Source: Thiocystis violacea (GTDB lineage Bacteria > Pseudomonadota > Gammaproteobacteria > Chromatiales > Chromatiaceae). From it: a stretch of DNA of 64,000 bases. Below, one piece after another: positions 1-8,375 of this stretch (position 1 is its first letter; the number at the start of each line of letters is the position of its first letter). The notes under the pieces were generated by a model. It was not told where the DNA came from and made no database searches. It was given only the letters and a program-made list of their open reading frames with translations. Location of the stretch: positions 1 through 64,000 of the forward strand of contig NZ_NRRG01000024.1 of NCBI RefSeq assembly GCF_016583575.1, in the 5' to 3' direction. Made by a program: the position numbers and the translations under genes.

Positions 1-120
1 CTTCTGAGCAAAAGCAAAACGGTCGCTTGATGTGCGAAGCGAGTCACACTGAGGAGCCCGGTGCGGGAATTCCGCACGCCGGGATCTGTACGGGGGCGGT
101 CAGGTAACTGGCCGTCCTAC
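1..120 (+). mobile_element. 3' end of a probable group II intron (domains V and VI)
   Basis: The first 120 bases end in two hairpins with the form of group II intron domains V and VI. Domain V would be 54-87: it starts GAGCCCGG, has the AGC triad at 55-57, and folds through GTGCGG/CCGCAC back to CCGGGATC. Domain VI is 94-117: a 10-bp stem (with two G-U pairs) closed by a GTAA tetraloop, then TAC at 118-120, which would be the intron 3' end. The maturase and 5' part lie outside the window. One lower-stem position in domain V is a G-A mismatch, so the call is probable and no intron class is assigned. Confidence 0.55.
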
Positions 121-576
121 CGTAATGGCGCACGCTCTTGCGCCATTTGATGGCTCTACAAACATTCGTTCAAGTAGCGCAGCGTGCTTCGAAGAGAGCT
201 CGACCATTCCTCGAGTGCCTAGGTACCAAGCATTGAATTCCGGGTCTTGAATCAGAACCGGCTGGGGAAAGTACTGTCCGACCACAGGTCCGGGCGGAGT
301 GGATACGTTCTTGTACTCAAATTCGTTGTCCCACTTCCCACCGGCAGGATTCCGAAGCCTGCCAGTCGACCGAAACCAGTAGCCGAGCCAGTACGTTGTG
401 CCACTTTGGCTTGTACGCCTGACTTCAATGACATAGATCGTCCCGCTGCGAGAGGCACTCTCGGTTTCTCGCTCCTTTGAAGAGAAGGACCACGGAGTGA
501 CGCTGTAGGTCGCAAGCCGCCAAACGAGGGCTTTGCGCGTGCTGGCGTTGTGCTTTACGGCAAAGGAAGTGGGCAT
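100..576 (-). CDS. Hypothetical protein, candidate integron cassette gene, 3' end altered
   Basis: This 158-residue frame matches no family that I recognise. It starts at an ATG at 576, a few bases after a GTTAGGC core-site sequence (read on this strand), as the first gene of an integron array would. Its last codons run into the proposed group II intron end at 120, so the original C-terminus and stop were probably lost or replaced. No signal peptide or membrane segment is visible. Its direction is opposite to the integrase-like gene at 765, the usual integron geometry. Being a real gene is likely but unproven. Confidence 0.5.
   Translation of the reverse strand: MPTSFAVKHNASTRKALVWRLATYSVTPWSFSSKERETESASRSGTIYVIEVRRTSQSGTTYWLGYWFRSTGRLRNPAGGKWDNEFEYKNVSTPPGPVVGQYFPQPVLIQDPEFNAWYLGTRGMVELSSKHAALLERMFVEPSNGARACAITVGRPVT
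121..147. repeat. 9-bp perfect inverted repeat just after the intron end
   Basis: AATGGCGCA and TGCGCCATT form a perfect hairpin with a 6-base loop, starting three bases after the proposed intron 3' end. Some group II introns choose hairpin-forming targets such as terminators or integron attC sites, so this may be part of the target. It also lies within the 3' part of the neighbouring minus-strand reading frame. Confidence 0.5.
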
Positions 577-584
577 AGTTAATT

Positions 585-680
585 CGGGTGCCTAACAGTT
601 GATTAGACAGAAACCATAGATATGGTACTAGACCGATTCCTTATGTTCTGTGCTAGACAGATTCGGTCTATCCTGTCTAA
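585..680. other. attI-like recombination region with 25-bp-spaced repeats
   Basis: Read on the minus strand, 590-596 is GTTAGGC, which matches the integron core site GTTRRRY at the boundary of a first cassette. Toward the integrase gene, TAGAC(A/C)G occurs at 604, 629 and 654, exactly 25 bp apart; the last two extend to CTAGAC(C/A)GATTC. An inverted copy, CTGTCTAA, lies at 673-680. Known attI sites carry direct repeats bound by the integrase beside the core site. The position between a cassette-like gene and an integrase fragment facing opposite ways supports this reading, but no attI was aligned. Confidence 0.4.
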
Positions 681-764
681 GATTCGTGTGCACGCGCGGC
701 GACTCTCCGTTTCTGAAGCGCCTTGGATCGCCTCCATCGTGTATGCACGATCCGAGACTAAGCC

Positions 765-1214
765 ATGGGAAACAACCCGTCAACCTTTGAGGATAAGGTC
801 CGTTCGTTTTGGCATCGATACGTACAAAGAGTCAATGAATCAGACGTGAAGCCGCCTTTCGACCGCTGGATGGTGAGGCGCGCGGAGGAGTACATCGCGG
901 CCTTTCCAGATCGTAGGCTTGGTGTGCAGACCCCGGCGGATGTGGAGCGGTATCTGTCCGACCTGGGGAAGCGGACGGGGCTCAAGGATTGGCAGTTCCG
1001 CCAGAGCGTGGATGCTATACGGATTTTGTCCGACCTTGTCGGGGTGAGCTGGCTCGACGCTGTGGACTGGAATGCGTGGCGGGCCTCGGCGCGTCCTTTG
1101 GAGTGGGATCACCCGATTGTGGCTCGGGACTATGCCCCTGTGGGGGATGACGGTGGTAGTGCCCCAATCAGCAGGATGGGCTATGGCGGATCGCCGCCGG
1201 CAACGCCTGCCTAA
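765..1214 (+). pseudogene. Integron-type tyrosine recombinase, N-terminal fragment
   Basis: The first ~125 residues resemble the N-terminal extension and SAM-like DNA-binding domain of the long integron-integrase-like recombinases seen in Chromatiales (FWHRYVQRV, RRAEEYIAAFPDR, DWQFRQSVDAIRILSDL). From about base 1143 the frame enters unrelated DNA that forms an inverted repeat and then stops. The whole catalytic domain, with the R-H-R-Y residues, is missing, so this is a broken gene that cannot recombine DNA alone. It points away from the cassette-like gene at 576. The family assignment is from remembered similarity. Confidence 0.6.
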
Positions 1215-1267
1215 CCGGGCTTCCGAAAAACCTCTCGGGTAGCCATCCTGCGAATCAGGGCACTACG
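1154..1267. repeat. Imperfect inverted repeat, ~27-bp arms
   Basis: The left arm starts GTAGTGCCC and ends GCAGGATGGGCTA; the right arm, ending at 1266, is its imperfect complement (TAGCCATCCTGC, then GGGCACTAC). About 57 bases lie between. The left arm forms the foreign C-terminal codons of the integrase fragment, and the right arm ends just before the clpV stop codon at 1269. It could be the two ends of a small palindromic element, or a long-stem terminator for the T6SS operon. No T-run follows on the minus strand. Confidence 0.5.
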
Positions 1268-1268
1268 G

Positions 1269-3962
1269 CTACTCGAATCCGTACCGAAACTCCCCCGCCT
1301 CGACGCCGATTTCCACTCGTGCGATCGGCTTGCCCTCCATCATGCGCGTCAGGAGTTCCTCGCTGATCCTGGGAAGGACGGTGTTGGTCAGGATGGCGTC
1401 GATCATGCGACCGCCGCTCTCCAGCTCGGTGCAGCGTGAGGCGATAAGCTTGATGACCGCGTCGTCATAAGTAAATGGGACTTTGTGATTCTCTCGCACC
1501 CGTCTGGCAATCCGCCCCAACTGCAACCGCGCGATCGCACCGATCATCTCATCATTGAGCGGATAATAAGGAATCGTCACCAACCGCCCCAGCAGCGCTG
1601 GGGGAAAGACCTTTAATAATGGCTCGCGCAGCGCCTTGGCGATCCCCTCCGGATCGGGCATCAGATCCGGATCCGCGCACAGCCGGGTGATCAATTCGGT
1701 CCCGGCATTGGTGGTGAGCAGGATGAGTGTGTTCTTGAAGTCGATCACCCGCCCCTCGCCATCCTCCATCCAGCCCTTGTCGAAGACCTGGAAGAAGATT
1801 TCATGCACATCCGGGTGCGCCTTCTCGACCTCGTCCAATAGCACCACCGAATAGGGCCGCCGCCGCACCGCCTCGGTGAGTACGCCGCCCTCGCCATAGC
1901 CGACATAGCCGGGAGGCGCGCCTTTCAGCGTGGAGACGGTATGCGCCTCCTGGTATTCGCTCATGTTGATGGTGATGACGTTTTGCTCGCCGCCATAGAG
2001 CACCTCGGCGAGCGCGAGCGCGGTTTCGGTCTTACCGACGCCGGAGGTGCCGGCGAGCATAAAGACGCCAATCGGCTTATTAGGATTGTCGAGTTTGGCG
2101 CGCGAGGTCTGGATGCGCCGGGCGATCATGTCGAGCGCGTGACGCTGGCCGATGATGCGCTGTTCGAGCGTGTCGGCGAGCTTGAGGATGGATTCGACCT
2201 CGTTCTTGACCATGCGCCCGACCGGGATGCCGGTCCAGCTTTCGACCACGGCGGCGACCGCCTGGTGGTCGACGGTCGGCAGGATCAGCGGACGCTCGCC
2301 CTGCATGGCATGGAGCTGGCTTTGCAGATCCTTGAGTTCGGTGAGCCGCGCGACACGGTCGGCGTCGGTCAGTGAGGCCGGCGCGTCCGGCGTCGCCTCG
2401 ACCGTGCCGCCCGCTCCGCGCAGTTGCGCGCGCAGGGCGAGGATTTTCTCCACCAGCGCCTTTTCCTGTTCCCAGCGCCCCTCGACCTCGGTCAACTGGG
2501 CCTGCTCCTGGGCCAGCTTTTCGTTCGCCGCCGCCTCGCGCTCGGCGGTCTCGATCCCGACCACGGTTTCGCGCCGGATGATGGCCAGCTCGTTCTCCAG
2601 CGCGGCGATGCGCTTGCGGCAGTCGTCGACCTCGGGCGGGACGGCGTGCTGGCTGATGGCGACACGGGCACAGGCGGTGTCGAGCAAGCTGACTGATTTG
2701 TCGGGGAGCTGGCGTGCCGGGATGTAGCGGTGCGAGAGCTTGACCGAGGCCTCCAGCGCCTCGTCGAGCACCTGGACCTTGTGATGCTGTTCCATGGTGC
2801 AGGCGACGCCGCGCATCATGAGGATGGCCTTCTCCTCGCTCGGCTCCTCGACCTGGACGACCTGGAAGCGGCGGGTCAGCGCCGGGTCTTTTTCGATGTG
2901 TTTCTTGTACTCGGCCCAGGTGGTGGCGGCGACGGTGCGCAGGGTGCCGCGCGCGAGCGCCGGTTTGAGCAGGTTGGCGGCGTCGCCGGTGCCGGCCGCA
3001 CCGCCCGCGCCGACCAGGGTGTGGGCCTCGTCGATGAAGAGGATGATGGGTTTCTGGGACGCCTGGACCTCTTCGATGACCGAGCGCAGACGCTGCTCGA
3101 ATTCGCCCTTCATGCTGGCGCCGGCCTGGAGCAGGCCGACATCCAGGGTGCGCAGCGTCACGTCCTTGAGCGGGGGTGGTACGTCGCCGGTGGCGATCTT
3201 GAAGGCAAAGCCCTCGACCACGGCGGTTTTGCCGACGCCGGCCTCGCCGGTGAGGATGGGGTTGTTCTGGCGCCGGCGCATGAGGATGTCGACGATCTGG
3301 CGGATCTCGGCGTCGCGCCCGACGATGGGGTCGAGCTTGCCGGTGCGCGCCAGTTCGGTGAGGTCGACGGTGAAACGTTTGAGGGCTTCCTGTTTGCCCA
3401 TGGACGCCGGGGCGATGGCGTCGCTGGCCTCGCCGGGCGCGGCGCCGCCGCCGATCTGGGTGCCGTCCTGGGGGCCCATGGATTCCTCGGGCGAGCCGCC
3501 GACGATTTCGCCGAAGCGGTCGATCAGGGTTTCGATCTTGACCTTGTCGAATTCCTTGGAGATGGCGGGCAGGGCGTTGCGCAGCCCCGGCGTTTTGAGG
3601 ATGCCGACGATCAGGTGACCGGTGCGGACCTTGGATTCCTTGAACATCAGCGAGCCATAGACCCAGCCGCGTTCGACCGCCTCCTCGACATGGGCCGAGA
3701 GGTCGGAGATCGAGGTGGAGCCGGCTGGAAGGCGGTCGAGCGATTCGGTGATGTCACGCGCGAGCCGCGAGGGTTCCAGGTTGAATTGCTTGATGATGCG
3801 GTGCAGGTCGGAGTCCGGGACTTGCAGGATCTGGTGGATCCAGTGCACCAGCTCGACGTAGGGATTGCCGCGTAGCTTGCAGAAGACGGTGGCGCTTTCG
3901 ATGGCCTTGTAACCGAGCCGGTTGAGTTTGCCGAAAAGGGCGACGCGACTGATGTCTGGCAT
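1269..3962 (-). CDS. clpV: T6SS ATPase ClpV (TssH)
   Basis: This is an 897-residue Clp/Hsp100 AAA+ ATPase of the type VI secretion branch. It disassembles the contracted TssB/TssC sheath in the cytoplasm so that subunits can be reused. An N-terminal Clp repeat domain covers about residues 1-160. The first AAA+ domain has Walker A GEAGVGKT near 242 and Walker B ILFIDEAHTL. A coiled middle region follows, and the second AAA+ domain has GTSGVGKT near 638. The length is normal for ClpV and the T6SS neighbours separate it from ClpB. It is the last gene of the minus-strand T6SS block, about 100 bp after tssG. Confidence 0.97.
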   Translation of the reverse strand: MPDISRVALFGKLNRLGYKAIESATVFCKLRGNPYVELVHWIHQILQVPDSDLHRIIKQFNLEPSRLARDITESLDRLPAGSTSISDLSAHVEEAVERGWVYGSLMFKESKVRTGHLIVGILKTPGLRNALPAISKEFDKVKIETLIDRFGEIVGGSPEESMGPQDGTQIGGGAAPGEASDAIAPASMGKQEALKRFTVDLTELARTGKLDPIVGRDAEIRQIVDILMRRRQNNPILTGEAGVGKTAVVEGFAFKIATGDVPPPLKDVTLRTLDVGLLQAGASMKGEFEQRLRSVIEEVQASQKPIILFIDEAHTLVGAGGAAGTGDAANLLKPALARGTLRTVAATTWAEYKKHIEKDPALTRRFQVVQVEEPSEEKAILMMRGVACTMEQHHKVQVLDEALEASVKLSHRYIPARQLPDKSVSLLDTACARVAISQHAVPPEVDDCRKRIAALENELAIIRRETVVGIETAEREAAANEKLAQEQAQLTEVEGRWEQEKALVEKILALRAQLRGAGGTVEATPDAPASLTDADRVARLTELKDLQSQLHAMQGERPLILPTVDHQAVAAVVESWTGIPVGRMVKNEVESILKLADTLEQRIIGQRHALDMIARRIQTSRAKLDNPNKPIGVFMLAGTSGVGKTETALALAEVLYGGEQNVITINMSEYQEAHTVSTLKGAPPGYVGYGEGGVLTEAVRRRPYSVVLLDEVEKAHPDVHEIFFQVFDKGWMEDGEGRVIDFKNTLILLTTNAGTELITRLCADPDLMPDPEGIAKALREPLLKVFPPALLGRLVTIPYYPLNDEMIGAIARLQLGRIARRVRENHKVPFTYDDAVIKLIASRCTELESGGRMIDAILTNTVLPRISEELLTRMMEGKPIARVEIGVEAGEFRYGFE

Positions 3963-3981
3963 GCTGGGTTCTCCCTATGGT

Positions 3982-4093
3982 GATGGGTTTCGCTGCGCTC
4001 TACCCATCCTACGTGGCGGTTAATCGCAAGGGCTGAAGATGGGTTTCGCTTCGCTCTACCCATCCTACGCGGCGGTAAATCGCAATGGCTGAA
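3982..4093. repeat. 56-bp tandem duplication with a palindromic repeat and the tssG 3' end
   Basis: Copies at 3982-4037 and 4038-4093 match at 52 of 56 positions and are directly adjacent. Each holds a palindromic unit (GATGGGTTTCGC, then GCTCTACCCATCC) of a REP-like type known from many bacterial genomes. Each then has a stretch matching the last codons of tssG. The right copy is the genuine tssG end, with the stop codon at 4065-4067. The left copy lies in the tssG-clpV spacer. Confidence 0.85.
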
Positions 4094-5099
4094 GCTTGAG
4101 GTCCGCTGGGTCTTGCGCTGGCGTCTGGCTGGTCAGCCAGGTGGTCCAGCCGAGCTGGCCCTGTGTCCCGAGCTGGATCGGCGGCGTCTCCTCCTTGCGC
4201 AGGACGAGGTTGAGATCCCAGTCGAACTCGTCGCCCACATAGTTGCGGACGATGGCCACCAGCCGGGCCAGGCTTTCCCCGCCCGGCAGCAGGCGTCGAT
4301 AGTCCAGGAGTCCGAGCGGGCCGAGCCGGAGGCGGAATTTGCATTGGCGGTCCCAGATGCGCGGTCCGACGATGGTGGTGAGGCCCAGACGCCCGGTCGC
4401 GGGCGAGGCGCCCAGGCTCCATTGGGAGTCGCGCGGCAGCTTGAGCCAGTGGCCGATGAATTCCTCGATGTCTGCCGGCAGCCCGAAGAAGTCCTGGATG
4501 ATCGCGGCCAGACCCTCCGGATGCTTGGTCTGGGCGACCAGACGGCCGGCATAGTGGAGCTTCGCGAGATCCGGCATGGCATCGCGCCCGAGCAGCGAGG
4601 GCATCCCCAGGCCGAGGAGCGCGCCGAGATAGACGCCGAAGCGATCCGATTCGGGGCGGTCGAAACTGACCGTTGGGCGTGCGTTGGCCCAGGCGCGGTA
4701 GAAGAGCGTCAGCAGGCGGTGATGGAAGATGTCCGCGAAGCGGGTCAGGGTCTCGTCGCCGGCATGGCGCTCGCGCTCGCGCGCGTATTCGCTCAGATGC
4801 AGCGGCAGGGGTCCATTGGGGCCGAAGAGTCCGAGAAAATAGACCGACATCCGGGGCGGACGGCCGGGCTGGTCCGAGGTGACGCTGGCCAGCGTCGAGG
4901 GGGCGAAGCTGAGCGAGGGATCCTGGGCGAGTCGCACCGGCTCCTCGGTCGGACGCGAGGTCTGACCGATTCGGGGCTGGTCGCGGTAGGCGCATTCAAG
5001 CTGGCGTAGCGCCTGGAAGAAGCCGAAGCCGTGCGGGGCCTCCTCCAGCGCCCGCAGGAGCGTCAACTGGTGTGACGTTGTCCGATTCTCGCCGGCCAC
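4065..5099 (-). CDS. tssG: T6SS baseplate protein TssG
   Basis: TssG (VasB/ImpH family) joins TssF and TssE in the baseplate wedge from which the T6SS sheath grows. The 344-residue protein starts MAGENRTTSHQLTLLRAL and carries the typical FGFFQALRQLE motif near residues 24-34. The start overlaps the end of tssF by 37 bp, which suggests translational coupling. Its last residues (LQPLRFTAA) are encoded inside a repeat unit that is duplicated immediately downstream, so this C-terminus may have been altered by repeat insertion. Confidence 0.95.
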   Translation of the reverse strand: MAGENRTTSHQLTLLRALEEAPHGFGFFQALRQLECAYRDQPRIGQTSRPTEEPVRLAQDPSLSFAPSTLASVTSDQPGRPPRMSVYFLGLFGPNGPLPLHLSEYARERERHAGDETLTRFADIFHHRLLTLFYRAWANARPTVSFDRPESDRFGVYLGALLGLGMPSLLGRDAMPDLAKLHYAGRLVAQTKHPEGLAAIIQDFFGLPADIEEFIGHWLKLPRDSQWSLGASPATGRLGLTTIVGPRIWDRQCKFRLRLGPLGLLDYRRLLPGGESLARLVAIVRNYVGDEFDWDLNLVLRKEETPPIQLGTQGQLGWTTWLTSQTPAQDPADLKLQPLRFTAA

Positions 5100-6955
5100 C
5101 GCATCACCTCTCCATCGTCAGGGGTCGTCACGATCGTTTCGGTAAAGGAATTGATCGACACGTATTTGGCGAAAAACTGTTCCAGTACCGCCCCGAGCAG
5201 AAAGACGCCACTGCCCTCGAAGGCGGCCGGGTCGAGGGTCAGTCGCACCTCCAGGCCACGGGCGAAGGTGACCCGGCCCCGATCGGCCTCGTTGGGGGCG
5301 CGTGGGAGTGGGCGGGTGATGGGCGTCGTGCGCACCGATCGCACGCCGTCCACCTGGCGGCGGGTGGCGGCATCGCTCAAGTCGCCGTAGAGCGCGAGCA
5401 GTTCGCGCAGCGCCGTGGCGCCCTGCTCGGCGTCCTGGTCGCAGAGCGACAGATAGTTGAGCGACAGATGACTGATAAGCCGCCAGGCGCCGTCGCCCTT
5501 GGGAAAGGAGGGGCGGGGTCGGGTCGGTCCGGCGACACAGCGCACCGACAGCACCGGGGCGCCGATCTCCAGGGTGAAATCCGTGCGGCCCTTGCCGAGT
5601 GGAAGCTGTAGCGGCAGGTCGCGATTGGTGCAGAGCGTGCCGACCGCCAGTTGGCGCAGGCTGTGACGATAGGGCGCCTCGTCGGCATCCACCAGGGCGA
5701 GGAAGACCTCGCCGCCGATATAGCTGGAACGTGGTCCGCGCAATTGTTGTCGCGTCGAGGGCAGGCGCGGGTCGCGATGGATCCTGTAATAGGCCCGGTG
5801 CGAACGCCCGCCGGCCAGGTCGTGCGAACTGTAGAAGGGCAGGAATTCCTGCTCCGCGTTCCCCTGGGCGCCGATGCCGACCACCTCCTGGACGCTGTGG
5901 ACCTCGAAGTCCATCGGCCGGGTCCGGTCCGGGACCAGGTGATGTTCCTCGCGCTGCTCGGTCAGATGGATGCGGTCGGCGCGCTTGGGAAAGAGATTGA
6001 TGGCCGGGACGCAGTGGAGCGCGAAGTAGGAGGCATCGAAGGCGTCTTCCTCGATGATGTCGCCCCGGTCGAGCAGGACGATGAGTTCAAGCTCGCTGCC
6101 GGCGCAGCGCCTGACCGACTCCGCGAGACCGCTGAATTCGATGAACAGGAAGCGCTCGGGAAAGGCGAAATACTCCTGAAGCAGCCGGTAGCCCTGGAAG
6201 GAGCGTGGACCATGAGGCAGCAGCGCCTCCTGGTCGTCGAAGCCGACGCGCCGGATGTGGGATGGATCGAGCCGGGTCTGCCAGGGTGTCGGCTGGTCCG
6301 CTGGTCGTACCACGAGCGCGAGCGCGTGTCCGAGCAACTGCTCGTACAACCGCATGCGCAACCCGTCGCCGCCGCGCAGAAAGATCCGCAGACGCTCCAG
6401 CGGCAGTTGCGCGAAGGTCAGGCCGGCGGGGACGCGCAGCCGGAAGCGCACCCCGCCCTTGACCCCCTTGAGACCCTTTACCCCGACCGCCAGGGCGGAT
6501 GTCGTGGAGAGCGGCTTGGCCTCGATCAGCTCGATCGGCCAGAGCGTGACGTCCGCGGAGGTGCGGTACTCGCAGGAGGTGCGCTCGCCCTTGCCGAGGA
6601 CGCTGCGCAGACTGCTTCCCCGAGGGATTTTGAAGCCCGCGCTGAGATCACCCTTGGTCGGATCGGGCTGAAACTGGACGACGGTCATCGAGGGCACGGG
6701 GGTCAGGTAATGCGGATAGACCGTCTCCAGCAGATGCTGGGTGAAGTGGGGGAACTCGGCGTCCAGCTTGAGCTGGACGCGCGCGGCGAGAAAGGCGAAG
6801 CCCTCCAGCAGGCGCTCGACGTAGGGGTCGGCGCACTCGATGCCGTCCATCCCGAGACGTCCGGCGATCTTGGGAAAGTCGCGGGCGAACTCGGCGCCCA
6901 TCTCGCGGATGAACTGGAGTTCGCGGTTGTAATAGCGCAGAAAGTCCGGGTCCAT
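5063..6955 (-). CDS. tssF: T6SS baseplate protein TssF
   Basis: TssF (VasA/ImpG family) is a main baseplate wedge subunit and partners TssG. The N-terminus MDPDFLRYYNRELQFIREMG and the following FPKIAGRLGMDG are hallmark sequences, and the 630-residue length is usual. One base separates the tssE stop from this ATG, and tssG starts within its last codons. Gene order and spacing indicate one transcript from tssE to tssG. Confidence 0.97.
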   Translation of the reverse strand: MDPDFLRYYNRELQFIREMGAEFARDFPKIAGRLGMDGIECADPYVERLLEGFAFLAARVQLKLDAEFPHFTQHLLETVYPHYLTPVPSMTVVQFQPDPTKGDLSAGFKIPRGSSLRSVLGKGERTSCEYRTSADVTLWPIELIEAKPLSTTSALAVGVKGLKGVKGGVRFRLRVPAGLTFAQLPLERLRIFLRGGDGLRMRLYEQLLGHALALVVRPADQPTPWQTRLDPSHIRRVGFDDQEALLPHGPRSFQGYRLLQEYFAFPERFLFIEFSGLAESVRRCAGSELELIVLLDRGDIIEEDAFDASYFALHCVPAINLFPKRADRIHLTEQREEHHLVPDRTRPMDFEVHSVQEVVGIGAQGNAEQEFLPFYSSHDLAGGRSHRAYYRIHRDPRLPSTRQQLRGPRSSYIGGEVFLALVDADEAPYRHSLRQLAVGTLCTNRDLPLQLPLGKGRTDFTLEIGAPVLSVRCVAGPTRPRPSFPKGDGAWRLISHLSLNYLSLCDQDAEQGATALRELLALYGDLSDAATRRQVDGVRSVRTTPITRPLPRAPNEADRGRVTFARGLEVRLTLDPAAFEGSGVFLLGAVLEQFFAKYVSINSFTETIVTTPDDGEVMRWPARIGQRHTS

Positions 6956-6956
6956 G

Positions 6957-7469
6957 TCAGGCCCCGCGTCCGGACTGCTCGGTGATCCGCGCCTCGCCCA
7001 GGTCGAGATCCAGCTCGGTCTTGAGATAGATCCGCAGCGGCACCGGCTGCGCCCAGAGTTCGCCCTCGATATCGAAGGTGAGCGAGTTGTGACTCATGCG
7101 CTCGGGGTCCAGGCGCGCCTGTACCCGCACCGTCTGGCGCAGGAGGCGCGGTTCGAAGTCCCAGATCGCCTGGCGCACCGCGCGTTCGATGACGCCGATG
7201 TCGACGCCCGAGGAGGTGATTCCGGTGAGATCCGGGATACCGTAGTTCAGCACCGAGTGGGCGACCTGGGGATAGTCATCCAGGTTCTGGAGACTGTCGA
7301 GACGACCGGCGTTGAACAGCCAGGCCAGGTCGCGCAGCACGCTCTCGCGCAACTGGCGAATGGAGATGACACGTTTCTCGCGCGACTCCACGGACTTGTC
7401 CGGTTCATCGTCGGTGAGGCGGTCGAGCAGGGCTGGTTGCAGCCGCTCCTTCTGGGTCAGCTCAGCCAC
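6957..7469 (-). CDS. tssE: T6SS baseplate protein TssE (gp25-like)
   Basis: TssE is related to phage T4 gp25, a baseplate wedge protein. The 170-residue product has the gp25/GPW arrangement: ESVLRDLAWLFNAGR, then YPQVAHSVLNYGIPDLTG, then AVRQAIWDFEPRL. I chose the GTG at 7469 because the product then begins VAELTQKERLQPALLDRLTDDEP, as is typical of TssE, and because it overlaps the tagJ stop by 8 bp. A longer frame to 7523 reads through tagJ sequence and is unlikely to be used. Confidence 0.93.
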   Translation of the reverse strand: MAELTQKERLQPALLDRLTDDEPDKSVESREKRVISIRQLRESVLRDLAWLFNAGRLDSLQNLDDYPQVAHSVLNYGIPDLTGITSSGVDIGVIERAVRQAIWDFEPRLLRQTVRVQARLDPERMSHNSLTFDIEGELWAQPVPLRIYLKTELDLDLGEARITEQSGRGA

Positions 7470-8283
7470 GGGGCGGATCCGCCTCGCCGGTCTCGGCTGG
7501 GTCCAGGTCGATCCGGCGCACATCCATGAGCGCGTAGTCGTCGCTGTCCGTGGTCAGCATGCGCTGCCCCAGGCCAAGATGGAGGCCGGGCGCGGGTTCC
7601 AGCCATTGCGTCTTGCGGGCCAGTCGAATCAGCGGATCCTGGTGCGATTCGGAGCCCGGATAGCGGGTCGGGATCAGGCCCACGGTTTCGCCGCCATTGG
7701 CCCAGGTGAAATGGGCAGGCATCCACACCAGGTCACGCAGATCCTCGGGTTTCTCCACCTGAATGGTCTGGATGCGGTGGAAGGGAATCCAGTAATAGTG
7801 CCCGTTGACGATGGCCTCCAGAATCGGCCCCAGCCGAGGATCCGTGTCCATCAGCCACTCGAAGGGATGATCATCGACGCGCCCGCCGGTCGCGGGCGCC
7901 GCGTCCAGGGCACGGCCGCGCAGTTCCGCCGCCTGGCCGTGTTCGCCGGCCGCCGTCATGGACAGGGCCTGAAGCATCAGGGCCAGCCATTGTTCGGGAT
8001 CGCCGAACACCAGCGGCGAACGGTTGCCGGAGAACACCTTCGCGCGCAGCACCTCGCAACGCAGCGCCTCGCGATAGGTCTGGACCATGGGCAGGGTCGA
8101 GGCGTCCATTTCCCCGGCCACGCCGAGCTGGTTCAGGGCCCGCTCCCATTGACCGGTCACCGCCAGGAGTTGGAAGAGGAATACCCGCAGTCCGGGATTG
8201 GCCGGATCCTGGCGAATCCGGCTCTGAAGTTGGGTGAGCGCCTCCTGGAGATCGCCATCCCGCAGGTATTGTTCGGCATGCAT
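7462..8283 (-). CDS. tagJ: T6SS accessory protein TagJ (ImpE/SciE family)
   Basis: The 273-residue protein belongs to the ImpE/SciE (TagJ) family. In systems studied elsewhere, TagJ binds the N-terminus of the sheath protein TssB and helps ClpV recruitment. The N-terminus (AEQYLRDGDLQEALTQLQ) is TPR-like, and the C-terminal half has the family sequence YYWIPFHRIQTIQVEKPEDLRDLVW. It lies between hcp and tssE, its usual place in this cluster type, and overlaps tssE by 8 bp. Confidence 0.92.
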   Translation of the reverse strand: MHAEQYLRDGDLQEALTQLQSRIRQDPANPGLRVFLFQLLAVTGQWERALNQLGVAGEMDASTLPMVQTYREALRCEVLRAKVFSGNRSPLVFGDPEQWLALMLQALSMTAAGEHGQAAELRGRALDAAPATGGRVDDHPFEWLMDTDPRLGPILEAIVNGHYYWIPFHRIQTIQVEKPEDLRDLVWMPAHFTWANGGETVGLIPTRYPGSESHQDPLIRLARKTQWLEPAPGLHLGLGQRMLTTDSDDYALMDVRRIDLDPAETGEADPPRG

Positions 8284-8375
8284 CTGGGCGACTCTCCGCT
8301 ATGGCTTGGCCTGATTCCCCGAGAAGGAGATCGCCCGTGAACCCGATGGGGCCGAGGGCGATCGATGTCGGCGGG

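Noticed and set aside
648-660. LexA-like box CTGTGCTAGACAG before the integrase fragment
   Set aside because: The half-sites are 5 bases apart, not the 8 needed for CTGT-N8-ACAG.
2730-3875. A 381-codon plus-strand frame inside clpV
   Set aside because: It is antisense to clpV and of low complexity (Asp/Gly/Leu-rich); no ribosome binding site or family.
7470-7523. Longer tssE start at 7523
   Set aside because: The extra residues are encoded within tagJ, are Arg/Pro-rich, and are not seen in TssE proteins as I know them.
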